A DNA stretch of 64,000 bases from Streptomyces sp. CMB-StM0423 (GTDB lineage: Bacteria; Actinomycetota; Actinomycetes; Streptomycetales; Streptomycetaceae), in assembly GCF_002847285.1 (NCBI RefSeq), contig NZ_CP025407.1, forward strand, positions 806,001 through 870,000, written 5' to 3'. Shown piece after piece: positions 34,857-42,640 of the stretch (positions within the stretch are counted from its first letter, which is position 1; each line of letters opens with the position of its first letter). Below the pieces are notes generated by a model, which made no database searches, was not told the DNA's origin, and saw only the letters and a program-made list of their open reading frames with translations. The position numbers were made by a program, and so were the translations under genes.

Positions 34857-35609
34857 TCAGTCGACGATCGCGCCGCAGGTGATGTTCAGTTCGGACGCCG
34901 TGATCGACGCGGCCCGGTCGGAGGCCGCGAACGCGGCGGCGTTGCCGACGTCCTCGTACGTCGCGGTCCGGCCCAGCATCGTCGGCTCGACCAGCGAGGC
35001 GATCAGTTCGTCGCGGCCCTCGAAGCCCTCCGGGACCGAATCCGGGATCCCGCCGGTCTTCAGCCCGACGACGCGCACGCCGTGCGGGCCCAGTTCGGCG
35101 GCGAACTGCTTGCGCAGCATGTCGACGGCGCTCAGCGCGACCTGGAAGCCGCCGATGAAGTAGTCGTGCAGCGGGTCGCCGACGCCGCCGAAGGTGAGCA
35201 GCACGCCGGACTTCTGCCGGATCATGTGCCGGGCGGCGGCCTTGGACGTCAGGAAGGTGGTGCGCACGGCGTTGTGGACGGGCGCTTCGAAGTCGCGCAG
35301 CGTCATCTCGGCCAGGGGCGTGCCCTGGACGTCGCCCACCGAGACGAGGTTGACGGAGATGTCGACGCTGCCCGCCTCCTTGGCCACGGCGTCGGCGTGC
35401 GCGTCGACGGCGGCCTCGTCCAGGGCGTCGAGGACCGCCGTCGACACGGTTCCGCCGGCGTCGCGCACGTTCGCGGCAGCGGCCTCCAGGCGCGCGGGGG
35501 TCCGGCTGGCCAGATGCACGGTGGCGCCTTCGCGGGCGAAGCCCAGCGCGACGGCGCGGCCGATGCCGCCGGCGCCGTAGACGAGTGCGTTCTTGTCCTT
35601 CAGCAGCAT
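34857..35609 (-). CDS. Short-chain dehydrogenase-like protein with altered active site
   Basis: A 250-residue Rossmann-fold SDR. The cofactor motif YGAGGIGRAVALGFA is near the N-terminus, with LASRT after beta-2 and NLVSVGDVQG in the NNAG position. The catalytic YxxxK motif is absent; the region reads LTFGGVGDPLHDYFIGGFQVALSAVDMLRKQF. It may therefore bind NAD(P) without classical SDR catalysis, or use a different residue. ATG 35609 follows GAGGA. It is upstream of the orphan binding-protein gene in the same direction, but that gene has its own operator, so they are separate units. Confidence 0.86.
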   Translation of the reverse strand: MLLKDKNALVYGAGGIGRAVALGFAREGATVHLASRTPARLEAAAANVRDAGGTVSTAVLDALDEAAVDAHADAVAKEAGSVDISVNLVSVGDVQGTPLAEMTLRDFEAPVHNAVRTTFLTSKAAARHMIRQKSGVLLTFGGVGDPLHDYFIGGFQVALSAVDMLRKQFAAELGPHGVRVVGLKTGGIPDSVPEGFEGRDELIASLVEPTMLGRTATYEDVGNAAAFAASDRAASITASELNITCGAIVD

Positions 35610-35697
35610 GGTGATCCTCACTTGTCGAACGCGGCTGTGATGGTCCGCAGTTGTCGTACGCGGAGGTGGTACGCGGTCGTCGTCGGGGTCGTCGTCC

Positions 35698-36501
35698 TCA
35701 GTTGCCGAACGCGGGACGGGCGCCGGTGAGCCAGGTGCGCCACCTGCCCTCCTCGCGGGCGGCGGCGCCGGGCGGGGCGCCGTACAGGCGGGCGAGGAGG
35801 TTCACCGAGAGCGGGGCGCCGGGGGCCATCGGGAAGCAGGAGAAGGCGTACAGCGCGGGGTACGGCTCGGCGGCGCGCAGCAGTACGTAGCCCGGGCTCC
35901 TGTCCTCGACCGTGCCGGCCAGCTCCGGTGCGCCCGCGGGGGTGCGGAACGCGGCCCCGGCGGGTGCCGCCGTGATGCCGAGGAGGCGGTCGAGGACGGC
36001 GGCGGCGCGGGGCCGTTGCGCGGCGGGCAGGCCGAGGCCGACGAGCACGCCGACGCTGCCTGCCGGCCGGCCGGCGAAGTGCGTCAGGTAGGCGCGCAGG
36101 ACGGTCAGCGACATCCGCCAGCCCTCGCCGGCCCTCTCGACCAGGTCCTCCCAGCCCCCGCCGTCGTGCCGGAGGCCGTTGACGACGCGCACGACGCAAC
36201 TGCCGCCGCCCGCGGCCTCCACGAGGAACTCCGTGGCCAGCGGCGGCGCGTCGGGGCCCGCGGACTCCTCGTAGCCGAAGCGGTGCGGCGGGTCCCAGTC
36301 GGTGACGGTGGCGTGCGCGGTCTCGCCGTAGGGCTCGCGGCGCACGGTCATCGCGCCGCCCGCGGCGGGGTCGATGTCGGCGGGGAAGAGCCAGGCGGCG
36401 TGTCCCGGCCCGGTGGCGATGGCGCGCCACACCTCGTCGGGGGTGCCGGGGACCGTGATCTCGTGGCTGCTGAGGCGGGCGGTGGGGTCGTCCTCGGTCA
36501 C
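35698..36501 (-). CDS. SRPBCC (AHSA1-like) domain protein
   Basis: 267 residues. The N-terminal AHSA1/SRPBCC ligand-binding domain (EITVPGTPDEVWRAIATGPGHAAWLFPADIDPAAGG ... DWDPPHRFGYEE) is followed by a C-terminal extension of unknown type (TVLRAYLTHFAGRPAG onward). The GTG start overlaps the TGA of the ArsR regulator gene, the usual ArsR-AHSA1 pairing of actinomycetes. Such proteins bind hydrophobic ligands; the target is unknown. Confidence 0.88.
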   Translation of the reverse strand: MTEDDPTARLSSHEITVPGTPDEVWRAIATGPGHAAWLFPADIDPAAGGAMTVRREPYGETAHATVTDWDPPHRFGYEESAGPDAPPLATEFLVEAAGGGSCVVRVVNGLRHDGGGWEDLVERAGEGWRMSLTVLRAYLTHFAGRPAGSVGVLVGLGLPAAQRPRAAAVLDRLLGITAAPAGAAFRTPAGAPELAGTVEDRSPGYVLLRAAEPYPALYAFSCFPMAPGAPLSVNLLARLYGAPPGAAAREEGRWRTWLTGARPAFGN

Positions 36502-37205
36502 GGCCGCCCGCCGCCCTCGGGGCCGTCCGTCGCGCCGGACGCCTCCGGTGTCTCCGGTACGTCCGTCGCGTCCGCCGCTTGTGTGGCGTCCGCCGCTTCC
36601 GGTGCCTCCGGCGCGCCGGGGCCGACGTCCTTCGGCACGGGGTGGACGGCGACGGTCAGCCGCTGCCAGCGGCCGTCCTTCGCGGCCTCGTCGTGGTACT
36701 TGGAGACCAGCCCGTTGACCGCGGCCGTCAGTTCCTCGGCGAACGCGGCCCGGTCGGCCGGGGAGCGGAACCGCACGGCGGCGTCGAGCCCGTAGACCGG
36801 CAGCCGCTTGCGGCCGCGTACGGCGTTGCGGGCCATGCCGCCGACCTCCGCGACGACCCGGGCCGCCAGCGCGACGACGTACGCCGCCGACAGCCGGTCG
36901 CCGTCCGGCCGCGGCCCTCCGGCGGCGGCCCCGAGCGCCTCCGGGGAGACCACGTACCCGGCGGCGCTGGCGACGAGCTGCCGCTCCGTCAGCCCGCCCC
37001 AGGCGCGGGTGCCTGCGACTTCCACGAGGCCGTGCTTCTCCAGCAGCCGCAGGTGGTAGTTGACCCGCTGCCGGGGCACGCCGAGCCGGCTCGCCAGGGC
37101 GGAGGCCGAGGCGGGCGCGCGCAGTTCCGCGAGCAGCCGGGCCCGTACCGGGTCCAGGGCGGCGGCGGCCGAGGCCGGGTCCGCGATCACATCGATGTCC
37201 TGCAT
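36498..37205 (-). CDS. ArsR-family winged-helix regulator
   Basis: A 235-residue regulator. The HTH is seen at LDPVRARLLAELRAPASASALASRLGVPRQRVNYHLRLLEKHGLVEV (residues ~18-62). The C-terminal part is longer than in metal-sensing ArsR proteins and has no metal-binding Cys cluster; it ends in a low-complexity Ala/Thr/Pro/Asp tail. It heads the operon with the SRPBCC gene. A perfect AT-rich palindrome overlaps its promoter, so autoregulation is likely. Confidence 0.92.
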   Translation of the reverse strand: MQDIDVIADPASAAAALDPVRARLLAELRAPASASALASRLGVPRQRVNYHLRLLEKHGLVEVAGTRAWGGLTERQLVASAAGYVVSPEALGAAAGGPRPDGDRLSAAYVVALAARVVAEVGGMARNAVRGRKRLPVYGLDAAVRFRSPADRAAFAEELTAAVNGLVSKYHDEAAKDGRWQRLTVAVHPVPKDVGPGAPEAPEAADATQAADATDVPETPEASGATDGPEGGGRP

Positions 37206-37220
37206 GCCGCCAAGACTCCC

Positions 37221-37242
37221 CTTGACAAATAAATTTGTCAAG
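37221..37242. promoter_or_regulatory. AT-rich palindromic operator of the ArsR gene
   Basis: Two 10-bp arms (CTTGACAAAT and its exact complement) separated by AA, 15 bp upstream of the arsR-type start. TTGACA -35-like hexamers occur on both strands within it, so binding would block transcription in both directions. It stands out sharply from the GC-rich surroundings. Confidence 0.85.
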
Positions 37243-37343
37243 CACTGAGCTGGGCATCCGCGCCCGATCGGGTACGCGGACACCCGGCCGGCGGCCCGCA
37301 ATCCGGTTGCCGCGCGGGGAACGCCGCTGACAGGCTCGTCGCC

Positions 37344-38213
37344 ATGACCGCCTTCACCGCACCCGACGGGACCGCGCTCGCCTACCACGACTCCGGTGGC
37401 GACGGCGCGCCCGTCGTCTGCCTGCCGGGCGGCCCCATGCAGTCCTCCGCCTACCTCGGCGACCTCGGCGGGCTGACCGCGCACCGCAGGCTGATCCGCC
37501 TCGACCCCCGCGGCACCGGCGCCTCCGCCACCCCGGCCGACCCCGCGTCGTACCGCTGCGACCGGCTCGTCGCCGACGTCGACGCGCTGCGCGCGCACCT
37601 CGGCCTGGACCGCCTCGACCTGCTCGCGCACTGCGCCGGCGCCAACCTCGCGGTGCTGTACGCGGCCCGCCACCCCGAACGCGTCGGCCGGCTCGCGCTG
37701 ATCACGCCGAGCGTCGCGGCGGTCGGCATCGAGGTCACCGCGGAGGCCCGGCTGACGACGGCCCGACTGCGGGCGAAGGAGCCGTGGTTCCCCGACGCGT
37801 ACGCGGCGCTGGAGGACCTGACCGCCGGCCGCGGCGGCGAGCGCGGCGCCATCGCGCCGTTCTTCCACGGCCGCTGGGAAGACGCGGCCCGCGCGCTGGA
37901 CGCCGCGTCCGACGCGGACCGCAACGCGGAAGCCGCGGCCGCCTACGGCGCCCCCGGCGCCTACGACCCGCCCGCCACCCGCGCCGCCCTGGCCCGCCTC
38001 CCGGCCCCCGTGCTGGTCCTGGCCGGCGAGGTGGACGTCAACTCGCCGCCCCCGGCGATGGCCGCGTACGCGGCCCTCTTCCCGAGCCCCCGCCATGCCG
38101 TCCAGCCCGCCGCGGGCCACCACCCGTGGCTGGACGACCCGGCGCTCTTCGCGGCGGCCGCGGCGGCGTTCCTGACCGGATCCCCGGCGCGGGCAGAGGA
38201 GTTCCCGGGGTGA
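37344..38213 (+). CDS. Alpha/beta hydrolase with Cys in place of the nucleophile Ser
   Basis: A 289-residue proline-iminopeptidase-like alpha/beta hydrolase: oxyanion region CLPGGPMQSSAYL, RLDPRGTGAS, acid GEVDVNSPPP, base AAGHHPWLDDP. The nucleophile elbow reads LLAHCAGANL, so residue 97 is Cys where Ser is expected. This could give a thiol hydrolase, as in dienelactone hydrolase, or an inactive or acyl-transfer variant. It is divergent from the ArsR operon across the palindromic operator, so it is a likely target of that regulator, and overlaps the next gene (GTGA). Confidence 0.9.
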   Translation: MTAFTAPDGTALAYHDSGGDGAPVVCLPGGPMQSSAYLGDLGGLTAHRRLIRLDPRGTGASATPADPASYRCDRLVADVDALRAHLGLDRLDLLAHCAGANLAVLYAARHPERVGRLALITPSVAAVGIEVTAEARLTTARLRAKEPWFPDAYAALEDLTAGRGGERGAIAPFFHGRWEDAARALDAASDADRNAEAAAAYGAPGAYDPPATRAALARLPAPVLVLAGEVDVNSPPPAMAAYAALFPSPRHAVQPAAGHHPWLDDPALFAAAAAAFLTGSPARAEEFPG

Positions 38214-38806
38214 CGACGGAAACGCGACAGGTCCGCGCGCGGCAGACCGCGGACACGGTCACCGTCTACCAGGCGTACGCGCCCGCCGTCGCCGAACCGG
38301 CGCTGCGGGCGGGCACGTTCGTGCCGCCGTTCAAGCGCGAGCGGATGACGTGGATCAAGCCGTCGTTCCTGTGGATGATGTACCGCTGCGGCTGGGCCGA
38401 GAAGCCCGGCCAGGAGCGGGTGCTGGCCGTCGAGATCAGCCGGCGGGGGTTCGAGTGGGCGCTGCGCCACTCCTGCCTGAGCCACCACGACAGCCGCATG
38501 TACCCGACCCGTGACGACTGGCTGGCGGCGAAGAGGACCAGCCCGGTGCGGATCCAGTGGGATCCGGAGCGGGACATGGCGCTGCGGCCGCTGGAGCGGC
38601 GCGCGATCCAGATCGGGCTCTCCGGTCCGGCGGTCGGGGGGTACGTCGACGAGTGGATCCGCGGGATCGAGGACGTCACGCCGCTGGCGCGGGAAGTGCG
38701 CGCGCTGCTGCGGGAGCAGCGGCGCGAGGAAGCCGCGGCGCTGCTGCCGCGGGAGGAGCCCTGCCCGCTGCCGGACGACGTCCGGGCCCGCATCGGCACG
38801 GCGTAG
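38210..38806 (+). CDS. DUF4291 protein
   Basis: A 198-residue protein of the DUF4291 family (RQTADTVTVYQAYAPAVAEPAL, RMTWIKPSFLWMMYRCGWAEKPGQERVLAVEI, SPVRIQWDPERDMAL, PLERRAIQIGLSGPAVGGYVDEWI). The function of this family is unknown. Its GTG overlaps the stop of the hydrolase gene, so the two are co-translated. Confidence 0.88.
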   Translation: MTTETRQVRARQTADTVTVYQAYAPAVAEPALRAGTFVPPFKRERMTWIKPSFLWMMYRCGWAEKPGQERVLAVEISRRGFEWALRHSCLSHHDSRMYPTRDDWLAAKRTSPVRIQWDPERDMALRPLERRAIQIGLSGPAVGGYVDEWIRGIEDVTPLAREVRALLREQRREEAAALLPREEPCPLPDDVRARIGTA

Positions 38807-38884
38807 CCGGCGGCCGGCGGGCTGCGGCCCGGTGTGTGGTTGCCGGGGTCCTGTGCGCGGCAGCCGGCGGCCCCCGGCCCCCGG

Positions 38885-39541
38885 TCAGCCGAGGATCAGG
38901 GGGAGCTTCGCCGCCAGCGGCCCGAGGGCGGTGCGCTCCGCTTCGGCGGGGGTGCGGCGGCCGGTGGCGATCAGGAGCGCGTCGGTGTCCGTGAAGGGCT
39001 CCGGGAACGCCGCGCCCGCGATCCGCTCCAGCAGGGCCCGGGTCTCGGCCAGGCCCTCGGCGGGCGGTCCCGGCACGTGCGGGAGGTGCGCGATCAGGTC
39101 GAGGTGGTGCAGGGTCCACTCCAGGACGTACGCCGCGAGGTAGTCGCCCGCGGTGAGGACCATGTCCTGCGTGCTCACCCGCAGCGCCGGATCGGCGAGT
39201 TGCGCGGCCCGGCCCGCGGCGGAGCCGACGTCGTCGAGGTGGAACTTCAGCAGCGCCGGGTCCTCGTACGCCGCGGCCAGCCGGACGGTGAGCGCGTCGA
39301 GGGGGTCCGCGCCGGTCGGCGGCTCGTCGCTGACGTGCCAGTAGCGCGCCGCGTCGACCGTCGGCTCGCCGTCGGCGGGGGTGACCAGGGTGATGAGCAC
39401 GTCCTGCGCGTCGATCACCAGGTGGGAGGCGAGGTCGCGGACGAGCCAGCCCGTGCAGCCTGAGGGCTGCGCGAAGTCCTCGTCGCTCAGACCGGCGACG
39501 GCCGCGCGCAGCGCCGCCCAGGAGGGTACGAATTGATCCAC
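38885..39541 (-). CDS. Mycothiol-dependent maleylpyruvate isomerase-like (DinB) protein
   Basis: A 218-residue DinB-fold protein with the MDMPI N-terminal domain (WAALRAAVAGLSDEDFAQPSGCTGWLVRDLASHLVIDAQDVL) and the third metal/histidine region LEWTLHHLDLIAHLP. Members use mycothiol or act as metal-dependent transferases; the substrate here is unknown. GTG 39541 begins the domain. It is followed at its 5' side by a divergence-free gap to the phosphotransferase gene in the same direction. Confidence 0.84.
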   Translation of the reverse strand: MDQFVPSWAALRAAVAGLSDEDFAQPSGCTGWLVRDLASHLVIDAQDVLITLVTPADGEPTVDAARYWHVSDEPPTGADPLDALTVRLAAAYEDPALLKFHLDDVGSAAGRAAQLADPALRVSTQDMVLTAGDYLAAYVLEWTLHHLDLIAHLPHVPGPPAEGLAETRALLERIAGAAFPEPFTDTDALLIATGRRTPAEAERTALGPLAAKLPLILG

Positions 39542-39613
39542 CTCGGCAACGTAGTTCGCCCCCGCACCCCGGACAACTCGATTTACGCGCGCCCCTCTTA
39601 CGGGCGGCGCCCG

Positions 39614-40516
39614 CTACGGGCGGAGTCCGGCGAACGCCTCCATCCGGCGGTGGTGGTAGTCCAGGTCCTCCCCGTCGTGCTGGACGCCCCGGGCCACGGC
39701 GAGCGCGAAGTACGCGCCCTCGCGTCGCAGGCGGTGCCGCATCAACTGCGTCAGCGACTCCTCGTCCAGCGCCTCGGCGGTGCCGCCGGCCTCCAGGTAG
39801 GCGTCGGCGAAGCGGCGGGCGTCCGCCGGGTCCTCGCAGAACTCGTCGGCGAACTCCAGCGCCGCGCTGCCCACTTCCACCTCGGGCGGGGCGACCAGGG
39901 ACTCGTCCCAGTCGAGCACGGCGACGATCCGCGCCGGGTCGGCGCGGTCGACGAGCAGGTTGCCGTGGTAGTAGTCGCCGTGCAGGGCGTGCCGCAGCCG
40001 GGCGCGGGCGCTGAACCCGGCCAGCCACGTGTCCAGTTGCGGATCGTGCAGCCGCGGGTCGTCGTACGCCGCGTCGCCGGCGAGACCGGCTTCGAGGAAG
40101 CTCGGCTTCGGCCGGGGCGGCAGTCGCGCGCCGGCCAGCGCGCGGTGCAGGCGGGCAAGCATGCGGGCCGCGGCCGTCGCGGAGCGGGGGTCGTCGCGGT
40201 CGGCCCAGACACCGTCGGCGTACGGCCAGAGCGACACCGCGCGGCCCTCGACCCGTACGACCGTGGCGCCGTCGTCCCGGCCCGGGACCGGCAGCGGGGC
40301 GACCGCCTCGGGGCAGCCGCCGGCCCGCGCGGCGACCGCGACGCGGTGGCACCACTCGGCCTCCGCGGTGTCCTTGTCGTACGCGCCGATCCGCACCACG
40401 TGCGCGCCGACCCGCCAGGCGGCGGACTCCTCGCCGCCGTAGAGCCGTTCCGCGGGGCCGGTGACGCCCGTCGCCTCCCGTACCGCCGCCGTCAGCGGCA
40501 CCTCCACGAAGACCAC
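39614..40516 (-). CDS. Aminoglycoside phosphotransferase-family kinase
   Basis: A 300-residue APH/choline-kinase-like protein. The catalytic loop is HGDYYHGNLLVDR and the metal-binding motif VLDWDESLVAPP. The N-lobe includes GGEESAAWRVGAHVVRIG. The APH family phosphorylates aminoglycosides, homoserine, macrolides or small metabolites; nothing here shows a drug substrate, so resistance is not claimed. GTG 40516 follows AGGTG. Confidence 0.88.
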   Translation of the reverse strand: MVFVEVPLTAAVREATGVTGPAERLYGGEESAAWRVGAHVVRIGAYDKDTAEAEWCHRVAVAARAGGCPEAVAPLPVPGRDDGATVVRVEGRAVSLWPYADGVWADRDDPRSATAAARMLARLHRALAGARLPPRPKPSFLEAGLAGDAAYDDPRLHDPQLDTWLAGFSARARLRHALHGDYYHGNLLVDRADPARIVAVLDWDESLVAPPEVEVGSAALEFADEFCEDPADARRFADAYLEAGGTAEALDEESLTQLMRHRLRREGAYFALAVARGVQHDGEDLDYHHRRMEAFAGLRP

Positions 40517-40677
40517 GCCCGTTCACCTGCCCTTTTCACACTTCCACGACCCCTCCCCGCATTCGATCACAGGGCGGCGCGGCGGCGCCGCACCATTTCC
40601 CGGCCGCGGAGCCGGCCCGAGCCCGCGGCCCGTAAATCCCCTTGCGCCCCCGCGCCGCCGCTGGCACCCTGGCCGCC

Positions 40678-40719
40678 ATGACTCCTCGTGGAAAGGCGCA
40701 CACCGCCTCCCTCTGGTGA
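40678..40719 (+). CDS. Possible 13-residue leader peptide
   Basis: ATG 40678 opens a 14-codon frame (MTPRGKAHTASLW, stop) whose TGA overlaps the GTG of the DUF6745 gene (GTGA). The DUF6745 gene has no SD of its own, so this short frame could bring ribosomes to it. It also lacks a clear SD and may be leaderless. Weak evidence. Confidence 0.35.
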   Translation: MTPRGKAHTASLW

Positions 40720-41981
40720 CCGCGGTGACCTCTGCGCGCGGGGCTTCTCCCCGCTTCGACGGTTCACTTTCCTCTTCCCGCGAACGCCTGTCCCTCGCCG
40801 TCGCGCTGCGCGACGACTGGCTGGGGCACGCCTTCTCCACCCTGCCCGCGGACCGGCCGGCGGCAGAAGCAGCCGTCACCGGGCTCTACGGCCTGGCCGG
40901 CGCGCCGCCACCGCGGTTCGTCTGGATCCCCTCCCCCGCGGCGGCCCCGCCGGCGCTACGGGACGAGCAACCCGCCTTCGCCCGCCCCCGGCTTCGGGCC
41001 GCCGACGCACCCGCGCGATGGGCGGACTGGCCCGTCGCGTCCCGGCTGGCGTCACTGCTGTCCGCGCTGCGCACCCGGCTGAACCGGCGCGTCCCGCGCC
41101 CCTGGTCGCTGGGGCACGGCGCGCGCCCTGCATGGCACCAGGTCGCGCACACCATGGCGGCCGAGGACGCACTCGGCGACGGGTACCCGCTGCGCGACAT
41201 CCTGTGGACCGCCGTCCACGACCCGCTCGCCGCCACCCTGCTCGACGGACCGCGGCCCGCGATCCGCACCGCACTCCTGCCGGCCACCGAAGCCGAACCG
41301 CTCGGGCTCACCTTCCACGGCCAGCACGACACCCACTGGATCGGGCACTACGACATCCACGCCCGCCTCGGCCTCGCCGCCTACCGCGCCGCCGACACCC
41401 GCCAACTCGCCCTGTGGGCCGCCCTGGCCCGCGCCGCGGGCTGGTGGTGGCCCGGTGACGGGGTGTGCGTCGTCGCGGAGCGGCCCGCCGAGACACACAC
41501 CGAGCCGCTGCCCGGCGCCCGCCACGGCGAACTGCGGCTGCACCACCCCGGCCGCCCCGCCGTCCGGTACGGCGACGGCGCCGAGGTGTACGCGCTGCAC
41601 GGCACCGCCGTGCCGCGGTGGGTCGTCACCGAGCCGACGGTGGCGCGGATCCACCGCGAGCCGAACGTCGAGGTGCGCCGCTGCGCCATCGAGCGCATCG
41701 GCTGGGACACGTACGTCGACCGGGCAGGACTGCACCTGCTCGCCAAGGCCCCCGACCCCGGCAACGCCGGGTCGCACCTGCACCTCTACCACGTGCCGCG
41801 GCGCGTGTGGGGCACACCGGGGCGCGTCCTGCTCGTCGTCAACGGCTCCGTCGAGCCCGACGGGCGGCGCCGCCGGTACGGGCTGAGCGTGCCCCCCGGC
41901 ATCGACGACCCCGTCGCCGCGGCCGGCTGGTCGTACGGGCTCAGCGGCCCGCAGTACGCGCGGCTCGCCCGCCGCACCTGA
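40716..41981 (+). CDS. DUF6745-type protein of unknown function
   Basis: 421 residues, no signal peptide. I recognise the DUF6745 type from GAEVYALHGTAVPRWVVTEP, ARIHREPNVEVRRCAIERIGWDTYVDRAG and the His-containing HLHLYHVPRRVWG. The N-terminal half is Ala/Arg/Leu helical with several Trp residues (WSLGHGARPAWHQVAHTM, GQHDTHWIGHYDIHARLGL). No enzymatic motif is clear. It is followed by a partner gene of unknown function; the two are likely to act together. GTG 40716 is used because of the overlap with the upstream leader frame; GTG 40725 is also possible. Confidence 0.75.
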   Translation: MTAVTSARGASPRFDGSLSSSRERLSLAVALRDDWLGHAFSTLPADRPAAEAAVTGLYGLAGAPPPRFVWIPSPAAAPPALRDEQPAFARPRLRAADAPARWADWPVASRLASLLSALRTRLNRRVPRPWSLGHGARPAWHQVAHTMAAEDALGDGYPLRDILWTAVHDPLAATLLDGPRPAIRTALLPATEAEPLGLTFHGQHDTHWIGHYDIHARLGLAAYRAADTRQLALWAALARAAGWWWPGDGVCVVAERPAETHTEPLPGARHGELRLHHPGRPAVRYGDGAEVYALHGTAVPRWVVTEPTVARIHREPNVEVRRCAIERIGWDTYVDRAGLHLLAKAPDPGNAGSHLHLYHVPRRVWGTPGRVLLVVNGSVEPDGRRRRYGLSVPPGIDDPVAAAGWSYGLSGPQYARLARRT

Positions 41982-42000
41982 CGTGCGGCCCTCTCACCGC

Positions 42001-42034
42001 CTTCCCTTCTCTCACCGGCTTCCCTTCTCTCACC
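42001..42034 (+). repeat. Two tandem copies of a 16-bp pyrimidine repeat
   Basis: CTTCCCTTCTCTCACC at 42001-42016 and 42019-42034, an 18-bp period with GG between; a third partial copy (CTCTCACCG) precedes them. It fills the gap between the DUF6745 gene and its partner. Confidence 0.85.
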
Positions 42035-42048
42035 CCGAGGTGATGCAC

Positions 42049-42507
42049 ATGACCACGTCCGCAGCCGTGACCCTCGCCGACCTCACCGCCAGGACCGGCC
42101 TCGACGTCCTCGCCCACCTGGAGCGCGAGGTGACCATCCCCGTCGTCGCCGGCCTCCAGGCGCAGGGCGACCTCATCGTCGTACCGCTGGCGCTCCTCGA
42201 CGACGTCACCGTCCCGCCGCACACCCGCTGGAAGGACGTCCCCGCGGGCGGCATAGAGCTGCTGCGCGGCGCCGCCGGCGGCAACCCGCACACGCTCGTC
42301 GCCGACCCCGGCACCTGCCGCTGGAGCCGGCGCGTGAACGACTCGCAGCGCCTGGCCCTCGGCGTCCTCGACGCCACGGCGGTCGCGTACCTCATCCACC
42401 CGGAACACGGCGCCACGGGCATCGCCCCGGGCACGTACGTCATCAGGCGCCAGCGCGAACGGAGCGAGAGCACGGGGCGGTTGGGCAACCGGTTCATCGC
42501 GGACTGA
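42049..42507 (+). CDS. Partner protein of the DUF6745 gene, unknown function
   Basis: 152 residues, soluble, no recognised domain. Visible features are GDLIVVPLALLDDVTVPPHTRWKDVPAGGIELLRG, VADPGTCRWSRRVNDSQRLALGVLD and a C-terminal TYVIRRQRERSEST. ATG 42049 follows GAGG by 8 bases; ATG 42043 also exists. The close spacing to the DUF6745 gene (67 bp) and shared direction suggest an operon. A hairpin terminator follows. Confidence 0.75.
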   Translation: MTTSAAVTLADLTARTGLDVLAHLEREVTIPVVAGLQAQGDLIVVPLALLDDVTVPPHTRWKDVPAGGIELLRGAAGGNPHTLVADPGTCRWSRRVNDSQRLALGVLDATAVAYLIHPEHGATGIAPGTYVIRRQRERSESTGRLGNRFIAD

Positions 42508-42518
42508 CCGCGGCCGGG

Positions 42519-42542
42519 CGCCCGGGGCGTGCGCCCCGGGCG
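42519..42542 (+). terminator. Hairpin terminator after DUF6745 operon
   Basis: A 10-bp perfect stem (CGCCCGGGGC / GCCCCGGGCG) with loop GTGC, 12 bp after the partner gene stop. Confidence 0.8.
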
Positions 42543-42640
42543 TGACCGAACCGGACGGGTTCTGTCGTTCGGGACCCTTCCCCGTGTCGTTCCGGTACGG
42601 TCCTGGCTTCGGAAACGGCCCGTAGCACAGGGGTGAACCA

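Noticed and set aside
39614..40516. Phosphotransferase considered as an antibiotic resistance gene
   Set aside because: The APH fold covers many small-molecule kinases; no drug-specific feature is visible.
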